From the NCBI RefSeq assembly GCF_031202265.1, contig NZ_CP100604.1:4942501-5006500 (forward strand): DNA of 64,000 nucleotides. The letters are read 5' to 3'. Below are positions 16,736 through 25,166 of this stretch, piece by piece. A program made the translations under genes and the position numbers. Under the pieces are notes generated by a model, which was not told the origin of the DNA, made no database searches, and was given only the letters and a program-made list of their open reading frames with translations. How positions within the stretch are numbered: position 1 is the first letter of the stretch; each line of letters opens with the position of its first letter. This stretch comes from Bradyrhizobium sp. Ash2021 (GTDB lineage: Bacteria; Pseudomonadota; Alphaproteobacteria; Rhizobiales; Xanthobacteraceae).

Positions 16736-16939
16736 TCAACGCCTGTCAGGCGGTGCTGGCGTTTTTGCGCTGGCGGCCCTTTCATGAATCCAAACGGCGT
16801 CCTGTCGAGCTCTTCGACTTCCTGCGAGGTCGCGCATATCGACCAGCGCACCACGGACCGGGCAATTGCCGAAATGATCAAGTTCGGTCCTGGCGGCGTC
16901 GTTCGGCGTCGCGGCCGTTATTGCGCGGGATCGGGTCAT
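16736..16939 (-). CDS. Possible small protein overlapping an upstream start
   Basis: The frame MTRSRAITAATPNDAARTEL starts at 16939 in an ATGA overlap with the stop of the gene at 16936-17106, which is the best evidence that it is expressed. The 67-residue product is basic and of low complexity, with no recognised family. Confidence 0.35.
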   Translation of the reverse strand: MTRSRAITAATPNDAARTELDHFGNCPVRGALVDMRDLAGSRRARQDAVWIHERAASAKTPAPPDRR

Positions 16940-17106
16940 TGCTCATCGCTAGTTTCTCCAGGCCCTGTTTGATCGAGCAAGTTTAACGCCGCATCGATCT
17001 CGGCTAGAAGGCGCTCAATTTCATCCCGCTCGTGAGGGCCGGGATCTTCCTGCAGCCGTTCCAGCAATGCCTGCTTTCGCGCAAGTAGTTTCGCTGCGGT
17101 TGTCAT
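16936..17106 (-). CDS. Small coiled-coil protein (56 aa)
   Basis: The translation MTTAAKLLARKQALLERLQE continues through ERDEIERLLAEIDAALNLL, with a regular heptad-like leucine pattern that suggests a short dimeric coiled coil. It ends at TGA 16936-16938, overlapping the start of the next frame by four bases. It lacks a strong ribosome site. The function is unknown. Confidence 0.55.
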   Translation of the reverse strand: MTTAAKLLARKQALLERLQEDPGPHERDEIERLLAEIDAALNLLDQTGPGETSDEQ

Positions 17107-17243
17107 GGCCTAACCGTAACCGGTCCAAACGGCCCCAGCGCGTGAGTGCTGAGGCCGCTCATTGCAAGCGCCCGATCAGGAGCTGGGGGGACAATCATGT
17201 CCTAATTCGCTAGAAGCGATGTCCTAATTAGGATAGTCCGCCC

Positions 17244-17387
17244 TCAGTTGGCGGCCTCTTTCAATTGCCAGCCTTCGGAAGCCCTCGTGATGTAGTTGGC
17301 AGCGTCCTTGAGGGTGGAGAGGCTCCGGCCGTTCGGTAGCGGTACCGGGTCGTCGAACGGGGTGGGGGTGTCCGTCGAGAGGATCAC
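17244..17387 (-). CDS. Short FEDP-family member (47 aa)
   Basis: From GTG 17387 the frame reads ILSTDTPTPFDDPVPLPNGR and SLSTLKDAANYIT, matching the N-terminal half of the FEDP family, and then ends after EGWQLKEAAN. It lacks the W-x-A-x-E-A-L and KRKLKRD parts. It may be a naturally short variant or a truncated copy; a terminator-like stem overlaps its end at about 17234-17265. Confidence 0.55.
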   Translation of the reverse strand: MILSTDTPTPFDDPVPLPNGRSLSTLKDAANYITRASEGWQLKEAAN

Positions 17388-17431
17388 CTATTCCTAGTGG
17401 CTTGCCAATTCGTTCCGCATTTGCTCGTCTC

Positions 17432-17663
17432 ATGGCTGCTGAACCGCTCAAGTGGTACGACGACAAGGCCGACAATCCGCCGTGGATCAAGGCGCTAGCG
17501 GAGGTTCGGCATAGGGCGACGCGTGAGGGCTACCGCTATCAGCACGTCCAGGCGACCATAGTGGCGATCGACCAGTATGCGGAAGCGGCGTTGAGCAATC
17601 GGGACTTCTTTTTTAAACAAGCCCCACAGCATCGGCGGCTCAAGGACGAGGGACGTTCCGTGA
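17432..17663 (+). pseudogene. Frameshifted small protein (MAAEPLKWYDDKADNPPWIK family)
   Basis: The frame begins MAAEPLKWYDDKADNPPWIK and continues AIDQYAEAALSNRDFF. One extra T in the T6 run at 17609-17614 then shifts it. With five T's it would end LNKPHSIGGSRTRDVP at TGA 17661-17663, giving about 76 residues, which looks like the natural C-terminus. As sequenced it reads on to 17734. Confidence 0.6.
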
Positions 17664-17766
17664 CCGGCGGGTCACGCCGCCGGTTCCCGCCGCTGTCCCA
17701 CTCTTTATCACCCCGCCTATTGCGTCACACCTGATGCGAGCATGGGGTCCGCTTGACGGCACGTCG

Positions 17767-17925
17767 TCAAAACAAACGCCGTCTTGCTGCATTGCCATTC
17801 ACTACCGAGCGCCGCAACTGAGACGGGCTGGGGGCCGCCATCGCTATCAACAGAACAGCCGCGCCGGCCAGCGAATTTGCGATGACGAGCGCGCGCGCTT
17901 TACGAGTCCACATCGGGCCGATCAT
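17767..17925 (-). CDS. Small single-span membrane or secreted peptide (52 aa)
   Basis: GGAG lies eight bases before ATG 17925. The product MIGPMWTRKARALVIANSLA continues with GAAVLLIAMAAPSPS, a basic start followed by one hydrophobic segment, as in a signal peptide or anchored micro-protein. The longer open frame upstream has no ribosome site. The function is unknown. Confidence 0.5.
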   Translation of the reverse strand: MIGPMWTRKARALVIANSLAGAAVLLIAMAAPSPSQLRRSVVNGNAARRRLF

Positions 17926-18306
17926 AGCCGTCGCTCCTTTTTGAGATTGCGGCGAGAATACGCTCAGGCCGGCCCTTGTTTTGTAATTGAGATCACAATT
18001 CGAAAGGCTTTTCTGCCTGCGGCAAAATGGGTGGACAGTCGCACCTACGAGCCTTGCCGCCGCACGATCAGGCGCTAGCCGTCGTGCTTGAGCGCATTTC
18101 ACTGAAGGTGATTTTCTGGGGTCGCGGGGCGGGGATAGACATGCCCCATCAAAGTGCCGTGCTGGGGCTCGCGCAAATGGCCCCCATTGGTTGAAAGGAG
18201 GAAGGGATCAGGCCCAACGCCTGGGGTACACGACGACGCGGCGCCCTCGGCGGAACGAAGTCTAACGAACACAATTGTCTTATGGGGCCGATGGAGGGCC
18301 ATCGCC
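17926..18306. other. Region without a supportable gene
   Basis: I see only overlapping frames without ribosome sites or recognisable families, and no clear repeat. Confidence 0.35.
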
Positions 18307-18507
18307 ATGAGGATCGAATATCTCGTTGCGATCGTAATAGCCGCCTTTGTCGCTGGTACTGGGCTAGCGGGCCATTCCGTCCAAAGCCCGGAGGCCGTGC
18401 GGATAGGCTTACTGACGCCCGCGGGGCAACCGGCCCCGCCGGCAATGCGATTGGCGGCGCGGTTAGCGGAGTCCGTGGATCCGTTTTTGGGTCGGTCCGG
18501 TGGCTGA
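18307..18507 (+). CDS. Small secreted or anchored hypothetical protein (66 aa)
   Basis: The product starts MRIEYLVAIVIAAFVAGTGL, a probable signal peptide, then AGHSVQSPEAVRIG and an Ala/Pro-rich tail. GAGGG lies before the ATG. It is not recognised further. Confidence 0.45.
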   Translation: MRIEYLVAIVIAAFVAGTGLAGHSVQSPEAVRIGLLTPAGQPAPPAMRLAARLAESVDPFLGRSGG

Positions 18508-18884
18508 CAATCGGCGGACCTCAAAACGCATTGGCGCCACCTGAGTCACCGCTACGGCGGCTGTGATCCACGAAAAGGCACGGTTCCCGAGCTGAGTGAT
18601 ACATCCCGTAACGGTGTGGCGCTCGGCGGCTCGCTCTCCCAAAACCGAGGCGCATGGACCGATAGAGTTTCATCCCGGGGCGCCTCGTGATCCGGCTCAC
18701 GCAGGAACCACGCCAAATGAATACTTTTGGTCTGGATCAGAACAACAACGCCCCCGGAGAATTGGAGCAGTCGAAACGGCTGGCTTCCGATACAAGCGAC
18801 CAAACGACCTATCAGCGGCTCAGGGAGTTTGTCGAGGAGCTGAGGCAGAACCTGAAGCGGCGCTTGGCTGCGCGGCGGACACCA

Positions 18885-19148
18885 TCAGGCGAACAGCTCG
18901 GCCCCGGTCGGGGTGAATTTCACATAGGTGCCCGACTCGTGCAGCCACAGCCAGCCGCGCTCGATCGCGAACTTAAGCCCGGCGCCGTATTCGGCCGGGC
19001 TGCCGCCTTCCTTGAACAGGAACGGTCCGTTGATTTTCTCGATGTGGATTCGGCCGTCTTGCACCGGCTCTACCGCGTCGGCGATCTCTAGCAGTTTTTG
19101 CGCTGCCTTTTCTGGATCAGCGAACGGTCGATCGGCGGTCAATTTCAC
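18885..19148 (-). CDS. DRPF-family small protein, copy 1
   Basis: The 87-residue protein MKLTADRPFADPEKAAQKLL has the family signature MK-x-x-x-DRPFADP-x-x-AA-x-K-LL-[DE]-I, then IHIEKINGPFLFKEGGSPAEY and GLKFAIERGWLWLHESGTYV. Related copies lie at 23332-23574 (frameshifted) and 50894-51148 (next to SRAP). It is predicted alpha/beta, cytoplasmic, and of unknown function. No neighbouring gene overlaps this copy. Confidence 0.65.
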   Translation of the reverse strand: MKLTADRPFADPEKAAQKLLEIADAVEPVQDGRIHIEKINGPFLFKEGGSPAEYGAGLKFAIERGWLWLHESGTYVKFTPTGAELFA

Positions 19149-19227
19149 GGTTGTGTCCAGAATTATGGGGCAGTCTGACGCAGATGGCTGCCTAGGAATC
19201 GTCCCGAATCAAGGGCAGCTTGCCTGA

Positions 19228-19440
19228 ATGGATGGCCGCGCCCAAGCTACCGTTATATTTTCCTGCCCCAAGTGCGGGGCGGGCTACCAAGCGACGCAAA
19301 ATCAGCATCAACACCGATGTTACGGGAGTTTCGATTGCTGGGTGTGCAGGACGGAGATTCTTTGCTGGGTCGGGCAGTATGACTACACCGCTTGGCAAGC
19401 CGTAGAAACGGTGGTGCCCTTTAGGCGGGTCGACAACTAA
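19228..19440 (+). CDS. Zinc-ribbon small protein
   Basis: The 70-residue protein has CPKC (residues 13-16) and CWVC (about 37-40) pairs in the pattern FSCPKCGAGYQATQ ... FDCWVCRTEI, followed by an aromatic YDYTAWQ block. This is a small zinc-ribbon family common in rhizobia. It lies between a DRPF gene and a decayed SRAP gene. Confidence 0.65.
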   Translation: MDGRAQATVIFSCPKCGAGYQATQNQHQHRCYGSFDCWVCRTEILCWVGQYDYTAWQAVETVVPFRRVDN

Positions 19441-19621
19441 GCGATAACCTGTTGACTCTCGGTGGAAGGGCTGCGGTTTCGCACTGCTTGTGTGAATTGC
19501 AACGCACAACGAAGTCACGAATCGGTTTACCCTTCAGACTTCTCCCTAGACTGGGACTCGTCGCAAATGGCGGGTCCTTTTTCGCAGCGACACCCGCCTC
19601 GAAGGCTCTGGCCGTCTGGCC

Positions 19622-20265
19622 TCACATCTGCGCCGCGGCGACGATCGTCAGTGCCTTGTCTGGCAAGGGCCGCTGTAGCGCCTTGGCTTCATCCCTCGGC
19701 GCGCGCATCCAGACGTCGCGCTCCTCGTCGGTCGTCAGGATTACCGGCATCGCCTTTGAGTGGATGGGCTCGACGATCGCGTTCGGCGACGTCGTTAGAA
19801 AGCCATAGACGAGGTGAGGGCCGGGGATCGGCTTTGATTTCGTGCCGCGCGGTCGCCCTTGAACTCGGTCCAGATCCCGGCAAAGGAAAATAGTGGTCGA
19901 TCGTCATTGAGGCCGAACCAGACAACATCGCTTTTCTTGGTCTCCGGGTTCGGGCTCCGGCGCGTATTCGGCGAAACTGTTCACCGGGACCAGGCAGCGG
20001 TTTCCGGCTTCAGCCAGCCCCGCCAGTGCGGCGACGACGTATTGCGAAGGTTGGTGACCGGAGGCCCGCCCGTGCGTGGTGGTGGCGGCATGCCCCAGCG
20101 CATCATCGCCAGCTCACGCTCGGCACCGGCACTGCGGATGACGGGCGCAGGATAGTCTGGGAACACGCCGGGCATCGGCTGCAGGTTGTCGACATAGCGG
20201 TTTATGACCCGGAAGAGCCTGCCGATGGCTTCTTGGTTCGCGGTGATCGAATAGAGATTGCACAT
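19622..20265 (-). pseudogene. SRAP gene, copy B, frameshifted
   Basis: [11 protein letters not shown] ... RGWLKPE can be read from 20265, with catalytic Cys2 and the TNLRN box. A one-base deletion near 20003, an extra G near 19952 and a two-base insertion near 19850 then disrupt the frame. The remaining parts ([18 protein letters not shown], then [13 protein letters not shown]) lie in other frames, ending at 19622. With three indels the gene is very unlikely to make a working protein. Confidence 0.85.
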
Positions 20266-20498
20266 CCCCGCAATGTGCATCGAAGGCGCGCAAAAAGAAA
20301 CGGCATCGGCAGCGATCCTTGCCGGACTGCGGAAGCGGAACGGCGAAGCGGTGACCGGCAGTGGCGCACCGCAACGATGGCGGCCTCTTTCATTGCGGCT
20401 CGCCTTTCGTCGGGCGCCGAAACCATTTTGCCGGGCGACGAAGCGGACCTGAAACAGACCGAGCCGACACTCCTTTGTTCAAGCAAAGGGGACTCACC

Positions 20499-20609
20499 AT
20501 GAAACAGGCTCTGGATTTCTTCGGTTCGATTATGTCGGAACTGGCGATGGGCTTCATGACGGCCGCACGCCGGCTGCGAACGCGGCTAACGATATGCGCA
20601 AGTCTGTAG
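20499..20609 (+). CDS. Possible 36-residue peptide
   Basis: AAAGGGG lies eight bases before ATG 20499. The product MKQALDFFGSIMSELAMGFM looks amphipathic and continues TAARRLRTRL. The end overlaps the next gene start by 16 bases. Confidence 0.4.
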   Translation: MKQALDFFGSIMSELAMGFMTAARRLRTRLTICASL

Positions 20610-20818
20610 TAGCAATCATGTTCGCGACTTTTGTCAGTACGGTTTCGGCACACGCCACAACGTGCAGTGAGGCGGTTGCCCGATGCAAGATAGCTGGGGC
20701 GAGCAAGCCTTACATCGAAACCTCGTGCAACGCGGCTGGCGCTTCCTGCATGAGAACTGGGAGGTTCCGCGGTCCCATCACCAATACGACGTGGCCGGAT
20801 CATCTGATCCGGCAGTGA
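20594..20818 (+). CDS. Small secreted cysteine-containing protein
   Basis: The 74-residue product has a signal peptide (MRKSVVAIMFATFVSTVSAH) followed by ATTCSEAVARCKIAG and SCNAAGASCMRTG, so four cysteines could form two disulfides in the periplasm. The pattern 'C-x-x-A-x-x-x-C' followed by 'C-x-x-A-x-x-x-C-M-x-T-G' is common in short rhizobial secreted proteins. The function is unknown. Confidence 0.6.
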   Translation: MRKSVVAIMFATFVSTVSAHATTCSEAVARCKIAGASKPYIETSCNAAGASCMRTGRFRGPITNTTWPDHLIRQ

Positions 20819-20882
20819 TACTGACCGCCACCGATCGCGGCAAGGAGTCGCCCGGAAATCTACGAATCGGCTGATCCGCTAC

Positions 20883-20930
20883 TCGTCCCGCTTCAGCTTT
20901 CGCTTTCCCCAGTGAGAATCTTTGACCCAA
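20883..20930 (-). pseudogene. FEDP-family C-terminal fragment
   Basis: The complement encodes a degenerate HWGKRKLKRD tail, closely matching the nucleotide sequence at 25375-25400. Nothing of the upstream part of the gene is left. Confidence 0.55.
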
Positions 20931-20984
20931 GCCGCTGGCAGTCGCGGGTGTTGATCAGAGGCAAATGCCGCGAAGACTAAACCC

Positions 20985-21010
20985 TGCCGGTTCACGCCGG
21001 CGGCCTTTTT
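20985..21010 (+). terminator. Rho-independent terminator (GCCGG TTCAC GCCGGC)
   Basis: A GC-rich stem with a TTCAC-type loop is followed by CCTTTTT. It belongs to the recurrent terminator type of this region. Confidence 0.6.
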
Positions 21011-21031
21011 CAATGTGCAAGAAAGTTGGAC

Positions 21032-21187
21032 TCAGAAGAAGCCCGGGCTGAGGTCGATCCCGTAGGTCTGCATCAGCAGGAATACCAACACGGCAGCCCC
21101 GCAAAGCAAAGCTAACTGTTTGAGGACGTCAAACTCGCCCGAGGTTGAGAGAAATACGCGTGAAAACGCTCGTGCGACAGCAGTCAT
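21032..21187 (-). CDS. Small membrane protein (51 aa)
   Basis: The translation is MTAVARAFSRVFLSTSGEFD, then VLKQLALLCGAAVLVFLLMQ, then TYGIDLSPGFF. It has one strong transmembrane segment in the middle and a conserved-looking aromatic end. It resembles a recurring short membrane protein of Bradyrhizobium. The function is unknown. It runs from ATG 21187 to TGA 21032-21034. Confidence 0.65.
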   Translation of the reverse strand: MTAVARAFSRVFLSTSGEFDVLKQLALLCGAAVLVFLLMQTYGIDLSPGFF

Positions 21188-21399
21188 TTGCGATTCCCAA
21201 AAGCACGGCCTCAGGGTGAGACCGGCTTTGGAGTTGTTAGCTGAGTCCGCGCGTGGGCCATGTGATCCAGTTCACAGGTCTTGGAGAGGCGAGGGCGTCG
21301 CCCGCCGGTTCACGCTGGCGGACTATCCCAGCGATCGTTTACTTTTTGTTAACCATGCAAGGTAAGAATCGCTGCAAAGCAACGGCAGGAGTTCCGCAC

Positions 21400-21624
21400 A
21401 TGCAGGACCTTGAACAAGCAATTCGCGAGCGTGCCTATCATTTGTGGGTTGTAGATGGCTGCCAAGATGGCAATGCCGAAGCGCACTGGCTAACAGCGCA
21501 GCGCGAGGTTCTGGCGTCATCCTTGGGGAGTCTCGGCAACGTCCGGGCCTCGGCAGCACCAGGCGCGCCCAAGAAAGTTGCGAGGAAGAAAGCTAACAAT
21601 GCATCGGCGCCCAGCCGTCGGTGA
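21400..21624 (+). CDS. DUF2934-family protein
   Basis: The 74-residue protein carries the DUF2934 core IRERAYHLWVVDGCQDGNAE followed by HWLTAQREVL (residues 7-36) and a Lys/Ala-rich basic tail (KKVARKKANNASAPS). The family is small, mostly helical and of unknown function, often seen next to stress genes in rhizobia. GGCAGGAG precedes the ATG. A weak stem follows the stop. Confidence 0.78.
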   Translation: MQDLEQAIRERAYHLWVVDGCQDGNAEAHWLTAQREVLASSLGSLGNVRASAAPGAPKKVARKKANNASAPSRR

Positions 21625-21659
21625 TTCAACCAAGCGACGGCCTTTTTGTGCCCGTCTGT

Positions 21660-21749
21660 TCACGCTGGCGGGCCAAGCACACTCCAGATGATCGCCACTG
21701 TCGCGATCACCAGCATGGCAATGACGGTGCGCCGGCCGATACGGTTCAT
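21660..21749 (-). CDS. Micro membrane peptide (29 aa) in ATGA overlap
   Basis: ATG 21749 overlaps the stop of the upstream gene. The product MNRIGRRTVIAMLVIATVAI ends IWSVLGPPA: a basic start and one membrane span. A GC stem with an A-rich trailer follows on the minus strand. The overlap supports expression. Confidence 0.45.
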   Translation of the reverse strand: MNRIGRRTVIAMLVIATVAIIWSVLGPPA

Positions 21750-21892
21750 TCGAGAACCTCATATTCGAACGCGACGCCCTCGGGGTCGTTGTCCTCGAAC
21801 CACTTCTCAGCAGCGTCCGCATTTGCGAACACCTTGATGTGCTCTGCTTCGCCAACCTGCCTGCTCGTGTTGACGTAGACAAATACGGTCAT
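21746..21892 (-). CDS. Small protein MTVFVYVNTSRQVGEAEHIK (48 aa)
   Basis: The protein continues VFANADAAEKWFEDNDPEGV and ends AFEYEVLE. It is acidic and looks like a compact alpha/beta unit. Its start overlaps (ATGA) the stop of the FEDP-family remnant at 21889, the same arrangement seen for other FEDP copies at 25364 and 50322. The function is unknown. Confidence 0.65.
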   Translation of the reverse strand: MTVFVYVNTSRQVGEAEHIKVFANADAAEKWFEDNDPEGVAFEYEVLE

Positions 21893-22017
21893 TGGTCTCT
21901 CTTCAGCTTGCGCTTGCCCCAATGATGCTCTTTCCGATCCGGATTGAAAACCCGCTCGCCCGCCGGGTACAGCGCCTGCATCATCGCAATCCGCGCGAAC
22001 ATCGTCGGGCCGCGCCT
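21889..22017 (-). pseudogene. FEDP-family 3' remnant
   Basis: The complement encodes RIAMMQALYPAGERVF, then HWGKRKLKRDQ and stop, nearly identical to the end of the gene at 8946-9251. Similarity stops at 22017, so the first 60 or so codons are lost. The stop still overlaps the next gene start. Confidence 0.7.
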
Positions 22018-22180
22018 AGGTCGGCCACCAGCACCCGATCATGGCTTCGCATGCAGGAGCAGGACGAAATAAGCTCTCGCTGCTGGATGAACGTCGAGCC
22101 GTCGCCATGCGCACGGCAGATTGTGCTGAAGGCAGTCCGGCAGGCGAAGGCTGCGTGATTTGCTCTGCAGCACTATCAAG

Positions 22181-22206
22181 CCCGCCGGTTCGCCGGCGGG
22201 TTTTCG
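22181..22206 (+). terminator. Strong terminator with TTCG tetraloop
   Basis: CCCGCCGG TTCG CCGGCGGG followed by TTTTCG is a perfect 8-base stem. A tiny frame (about 22087-22158) precedes it, but I cannot support it as a gene. Confidence 0.8.
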
Positions 22207-22487
22207 TTGCCCGATACGCAGTGGGGCCGCCGGTGGGCATTTAATAACCAGCGGCCCCGCCGACCATTTCCAATTGCCCAGCGTCAATAAGAGCGATGAT
22301 CGACAGTCAATCAATGCGCCGCGCGGCTACCGGGTTCCTTTTGGGTGCGCTAACAGCAAAATTAACTGGGTGCAGCATAGCGGTGAAGCCGGGTCCGGCC
22401 ACGAATAGTCCAACGTTAGGAACCAAATTTGCCGCTGCGCTTTTAGTTCATTGAAGATTATTTGTTCATTTATTGCAGAGCTAAATT

Positions 22488-22684
22488 GTGGATCCGAAAG
22501 CAGATAGCATTGCTGTCGGCCAGCGCTTCAAGATGAGTAACCTTGGAGCCGTGCGTTGCCCAAGTCTGGCTGACAAGTTTGGCATCGTTGTCGCCATAGG
22601 CCGTCGTAACACGGGCATCACCGTGCTGTTCGATGGCGACGGAAGACCAACGGTCTTGCACAGGACTATATATCCCCGATCTGA
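22488..22684 (+). pseudogene. Small protein of the RFKMNDLGAVRCP family, copy 2, frameshifted
   Basis: From GTG 22488 the product runs MDPKADSIAVGQRFKMSNLG and matches copy 1 (16523-16726) up to VLHR. One missing base near 22664 (CAGGACT in place of CAGGGACT) shifts the end. Corrected, it would read DYISPI and stop at 22682-22684. The loss affects only the last residues, so the shifted protein could still fold. Confidence 0.6.
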
Positions 22685-22978
22685 ACAGCGAAGTGGCCCG
22701 CCTAAAGGGCTACCTAATAAAAACCGCAACCAAGGCTGGACGGCCGCGGGCCTCTGTAGGAACATTTGTCCGCTAGACTCAGAGCCGGCGCTTCCGGTTT
22801 CAGCCCCCAGCCCCGAGCCGGAAGTTTGGGAATGGCGGTCCCGGCGTGTTGCTCGCGGCGGGGCCGCTTCAAGACGGCGATGGAATGGCACGAAGACAAT
22901 CGATCGCCTCGGCGATCCAACTGCGCCGGCCGAAGAAAAGACCCACGCGTCGACCGCGCAAAGAAGAAGTGACGATCT

Positions 22979-23191
22979 ATGGACGGAAATATATTCAACA
23001 GCGAGGGACATCACGTCGCGATGATCCGAGGGACCGTGATTTTCGACCTGTCCGGCATCAAGCTGTATGATCTCAGAGGCCAAAACATCTACAAGACTAC
23101 CGGCGAACTCGTAGGGCATCTAAGCTCGCCAGGCGCGGACAAACGGCTCGACAAATCGACCGACAAATTGTTTCCAAACAGGAGCAGGTGA
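22979..23191 (+). CDS. Small hypothetical protein (IYKTTGELVGHL type)
   Basis: The 70-residue protein MDGNIFNSEGHHVAMIRGTV is built of short repeated beta-turn units (IFDLSGIKLYDLRG, then NIYKTTGELVGHLSS), a pattern of lineage-specific proteins in Bradyrhizobium. GAAGAAGTG precedes the ATG. The function is unknown. Confidence 0.55.
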   Translation: MDGNIFNSEGHHVAMIRGTVIFDLSGIKLYDLRGQNIYKTTGELVGHLSSPGADKRLDKSTDKLFPNRSR

Positions 23192-23331
23192 GGCGGTCGG
23201 CTGCTTGCCTCCTGGCTTAAATATGTTTGAGAATCGAACACCTTCGCGGCGGTCAATTCCGCCCACCTACCCGATCTGTTCAGCGGGATCGGGGTCGTCG
23301 AAGGGGACGTCGACCATCGCATCACTCGGCG

Positions 23332-23574
23332 CCGTCAGGAAGCAGGATGATCCTCGTTCCCGAGCGGTCGATCTCAAACCATTTTTGCGCGGCAGCGTAG
23401 CGTTGGCCGGCGGTATTCGTCGGGGTTGCCGCCGGCGCGTAGGAACGCGGTATTGGTCGCGCCAGTGTATGCGTGGGGCTGGCCGCTTTCGGCGATCGAC
23501 GCCCGCACGATATCCAGCAGCTTGCGCGCCGCAGCTTCCGGATCGGCGAAGGGGCGGTCAGTGACGTATTTCAT
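23332..23574 (-). pseudogene. DRPF-family protein, copy 2, frameshifted
   Basis: MKYVTDRPFADPEAAARKLL reads from 23574 through [21 protein letters not shown]. One extra base near 23410 then breaks the frame. The corrected end [19 protein letters not shown] and PDGAE stops at 23332 and matches copy 3. The start overlaps the upstream PELTRR-family stop by four bases (ATGA). Confidence 0.75.
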
Positions 23575-23924
23575 CGGGCGGGTATCTGCGACGGGAAGCG
23601 CTCGCCGCGATCCCACATAGCATATTTGCGCGCAGTCCAGTCGCGTTGGTCGCGCCACGTCTGAAAGTCGGCACCGGTTCTCTTGGCGAGGAAAATCCCC
23701 CAGACGCGGCCGAATTGCGCGCGTGCCTCGTCGAAGCCGGCCGCCCGGCCTGTCTTGCACTCGCCCGGATCGCTGCCTGGATAGAAGCCGCAATTCCACT
23801 GCCACTGCGGAGCAGCCCCCGGATTGCCGACGCTCTTGGCGATCGCCCCGACTTGGACATCACCATAATAGATCAGCCAGCAGTCGGCTCGGTCTTTGGA
23901 AAGGCGGCGGGTAAGTTCGGGCAT
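23571..23924 (-). CDS. PELTRR-family small protein, copy 1
   Basis: The 117-residue protein MPELTRRLSKDRADCWLIYY has the blocks YYGDVQVGAIA, CGFYPGSDPGE, a helical FDEARAQFGRVWGIFL, and the end WRDQRDWTARKYAMWDRGER. A paralogue lies at 52074-52535. The fold looks alpha/beta; the WRDQRDWT-x-x-KYAMW block is the best signature. It heads a two-gene operon with a DRPF gene. The function is unknown; similar proteins accompany SRAP genes here. Confidence 0.7.
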   Translation of the reverse strand: MPELTRRLSKDRADCWLIYYGDVQVGAIAKSVGNPGAAPQWQWNCGFYPGSDPGECKTGRAAGFDEARAQFGRVWGIFLAKRTGADFQTWRDQRDWTARKYAMWDRGERFPSQIPAR

Positions 23925-24169
23925 AGCGCAATCAAAGCGCACCGCCGGGCCTCCGGCAACCGCCCAAGATGTGGGGCCCGACCTTCTTCCAAGCCGCTGC
24001 CGATCGCGGACCGGCCACCCCGGATTCGTCGTACCGTCGGCCTTGACATGGCGAGGTGTTAACGGCTTTTGGCCTGATGCGCTGATTAACGCGAGCAGTC
24101 GCGATTTATGCCACTCTCTGCGCGCGGTTACGGGCGACCGGTCGCGCCCCTAATGTCGGTGAAATGCGG

Positions 24170-24457
24170 TCAGTGCATTCGATGCGCAACGTGTCGCCGG
24201 TTCAGTTTAAGCAATCCTTGAATAGCTGACAAACGGTCTTCCAACGCGGCAACCGTAACCATTAGATTGTTGCGGCGTGTATCCAGAGTGCTCATGAGTG
24301 CCGGGTCGGAAGCGTCCCTGGTCCGCGCGCGTTCCTTGTCGATGTCGAAAACCGACTTGCGAAGGCCTGCGACCAGCGCCGTGATCTTCTCTGCTTCTTT
24401 TGACATGACCCTTGGCGCGATATGCGCGTGCGCCTCCAAATGATGGTGGTGTTTCAT
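24170..24457 (-). CDS. His-rich small helical protein
   Basis: The 94-residue protein starts MKHHHHLEAHAHIAPRVM, a His cluster that may bind metal, and continues as a helical domain (KITALVAGLRKSVFDIDKER, then VTVAALEDRLSAIQGLLKL). GGAGG lies seven bases before ATG 24457, which is why the longer frame was not used. The function is unknown. Confidence 0.6.
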   Translation of the reverse strand: MKHHHHLEAHAHIAPRVMSKEAEKITALVAGLRKSVFDIDKERARTRDASDPALMSTLDTRRNNLMVTVAALEDRLSAIQGLLKLNRRHVAHRMH

Positions 24458-24559
24458 TGCGATCCTCCGGTTCTGCCCCAGTGGATTGGAGAACCTTGGC
24501 GTGAAGTTATTACCGACCTCTGAAATCCGCCCCAACGAATTGGTTTAAAATTGACGCGG

Positions 24560-24745
24560 TCATCGCTCCGCCGCCTTCAAGGCCGCCGCAGCGATCTCTT
24601 GCGCGGCGTGAAGCTGATCAATGTCGAGGCCGGGGAACTTGCGCTCGATGGCGCTTTCGAGATATCCCATCGTTCGATCCTTTGCTGGTTCCGTCAGCTC
24701 GACGATGTACGCGGCGATGTCGGCGGTGTTGTGGGTCATGGGCAT
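24560..24745 (-). CDS. Small helical hypothetical protein (61 aa)
   Basis: MPMTHNTADIAAYIVELTEP continues AIERKFPGLDIDQLHAAQEI and ends in an Ala/Lys helix. The start may be the second ATG (24739). It looks like a short regulator-sized helical protein; no family was recognised. Confidence 0.5.
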   Translation of the reverse strand: MPMTHNTADIAAYIVELTEPAKDRTMGYLESAIERKFPGLDIDQLHAAQEIAAAALKAAER

Positions 24746-24883
24746 TTTCCAATATCGTTTTCGATAGATTTAGCTCTTGTTTGCTCGGTGTGCGGCGAAT
24801 GAAACTTTCGTTACCTACGATCTTCTTGGAACGTTAGATTGAACGCCTCGTTTTATCCAACACTCGCCCTTGGAGGAGCAACC

Positions 24884-25165
24884 ATGGCTAAGTTCATGTT
24901 CTTCGGCGCTGCGTTTTTTTTGATCGCGCTTGCGCCAGCGTCTTTAGCACTCGCTCGGGACGGATCATCCGGCAGTGAGCGTGGCTACCAGCGTGTCGGA
25001 GGTGACCACCACGGCGGCGGGTTACATCGTGCCGAGCCGACAATTGTGATAGACGGCGGCGGTGACAGTCCCAGTTCCTACAACGCCTGCGCACAATATC
25101 CCGGGTACGATCCCGCTTCGGCGACATATCTCGGACCCGATGGCACACGTTACCCCTGTCAGTAG
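24884..25165 (+). CDS. BA14K-like small secreted protein
   Basis: The 93-residue protein has a signal peptide (MAKFMFFGAAFFLIALAPAS, cleavage near LALARDG), a Gly/His-rich middle (GGDHHGGGLHR), and the end CAQYPGYDPASATYLGPDG followed by TRYPC. That end matches the BA14K pattern C-x-x-x-Y-x-[SG]-YDP-x-T-x-TYLG-x-DG-x-R-x-PC. GGAGG lies before the ATG. BA14K proteins are immunoreactive, lectin-like surface proteins of rhizobia and Brucella. Confidence 0.7.
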   Translation: MAKFMFFGAAFFLIALAPASLALARDGSSGSERGYQRVGGDHHGGGLHRAEPTIVIDGGGDSPSSYNACAQYPGYDPASATYLGPDGTRYPCQ

Positions 25166-25166
25166 T

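Noticed and set aside
22481..23119. 212-codon minus-strand frame
   Set aside because: It covers two plus-strand small genes with recognisable paralogues and has no ribosome site.
23221..23330. Possible FEDP fragment (PFDDPDPAEQIG)
   Set aside because: The match is only a few residues and needs a frameshift, so I did not list it as a copy.
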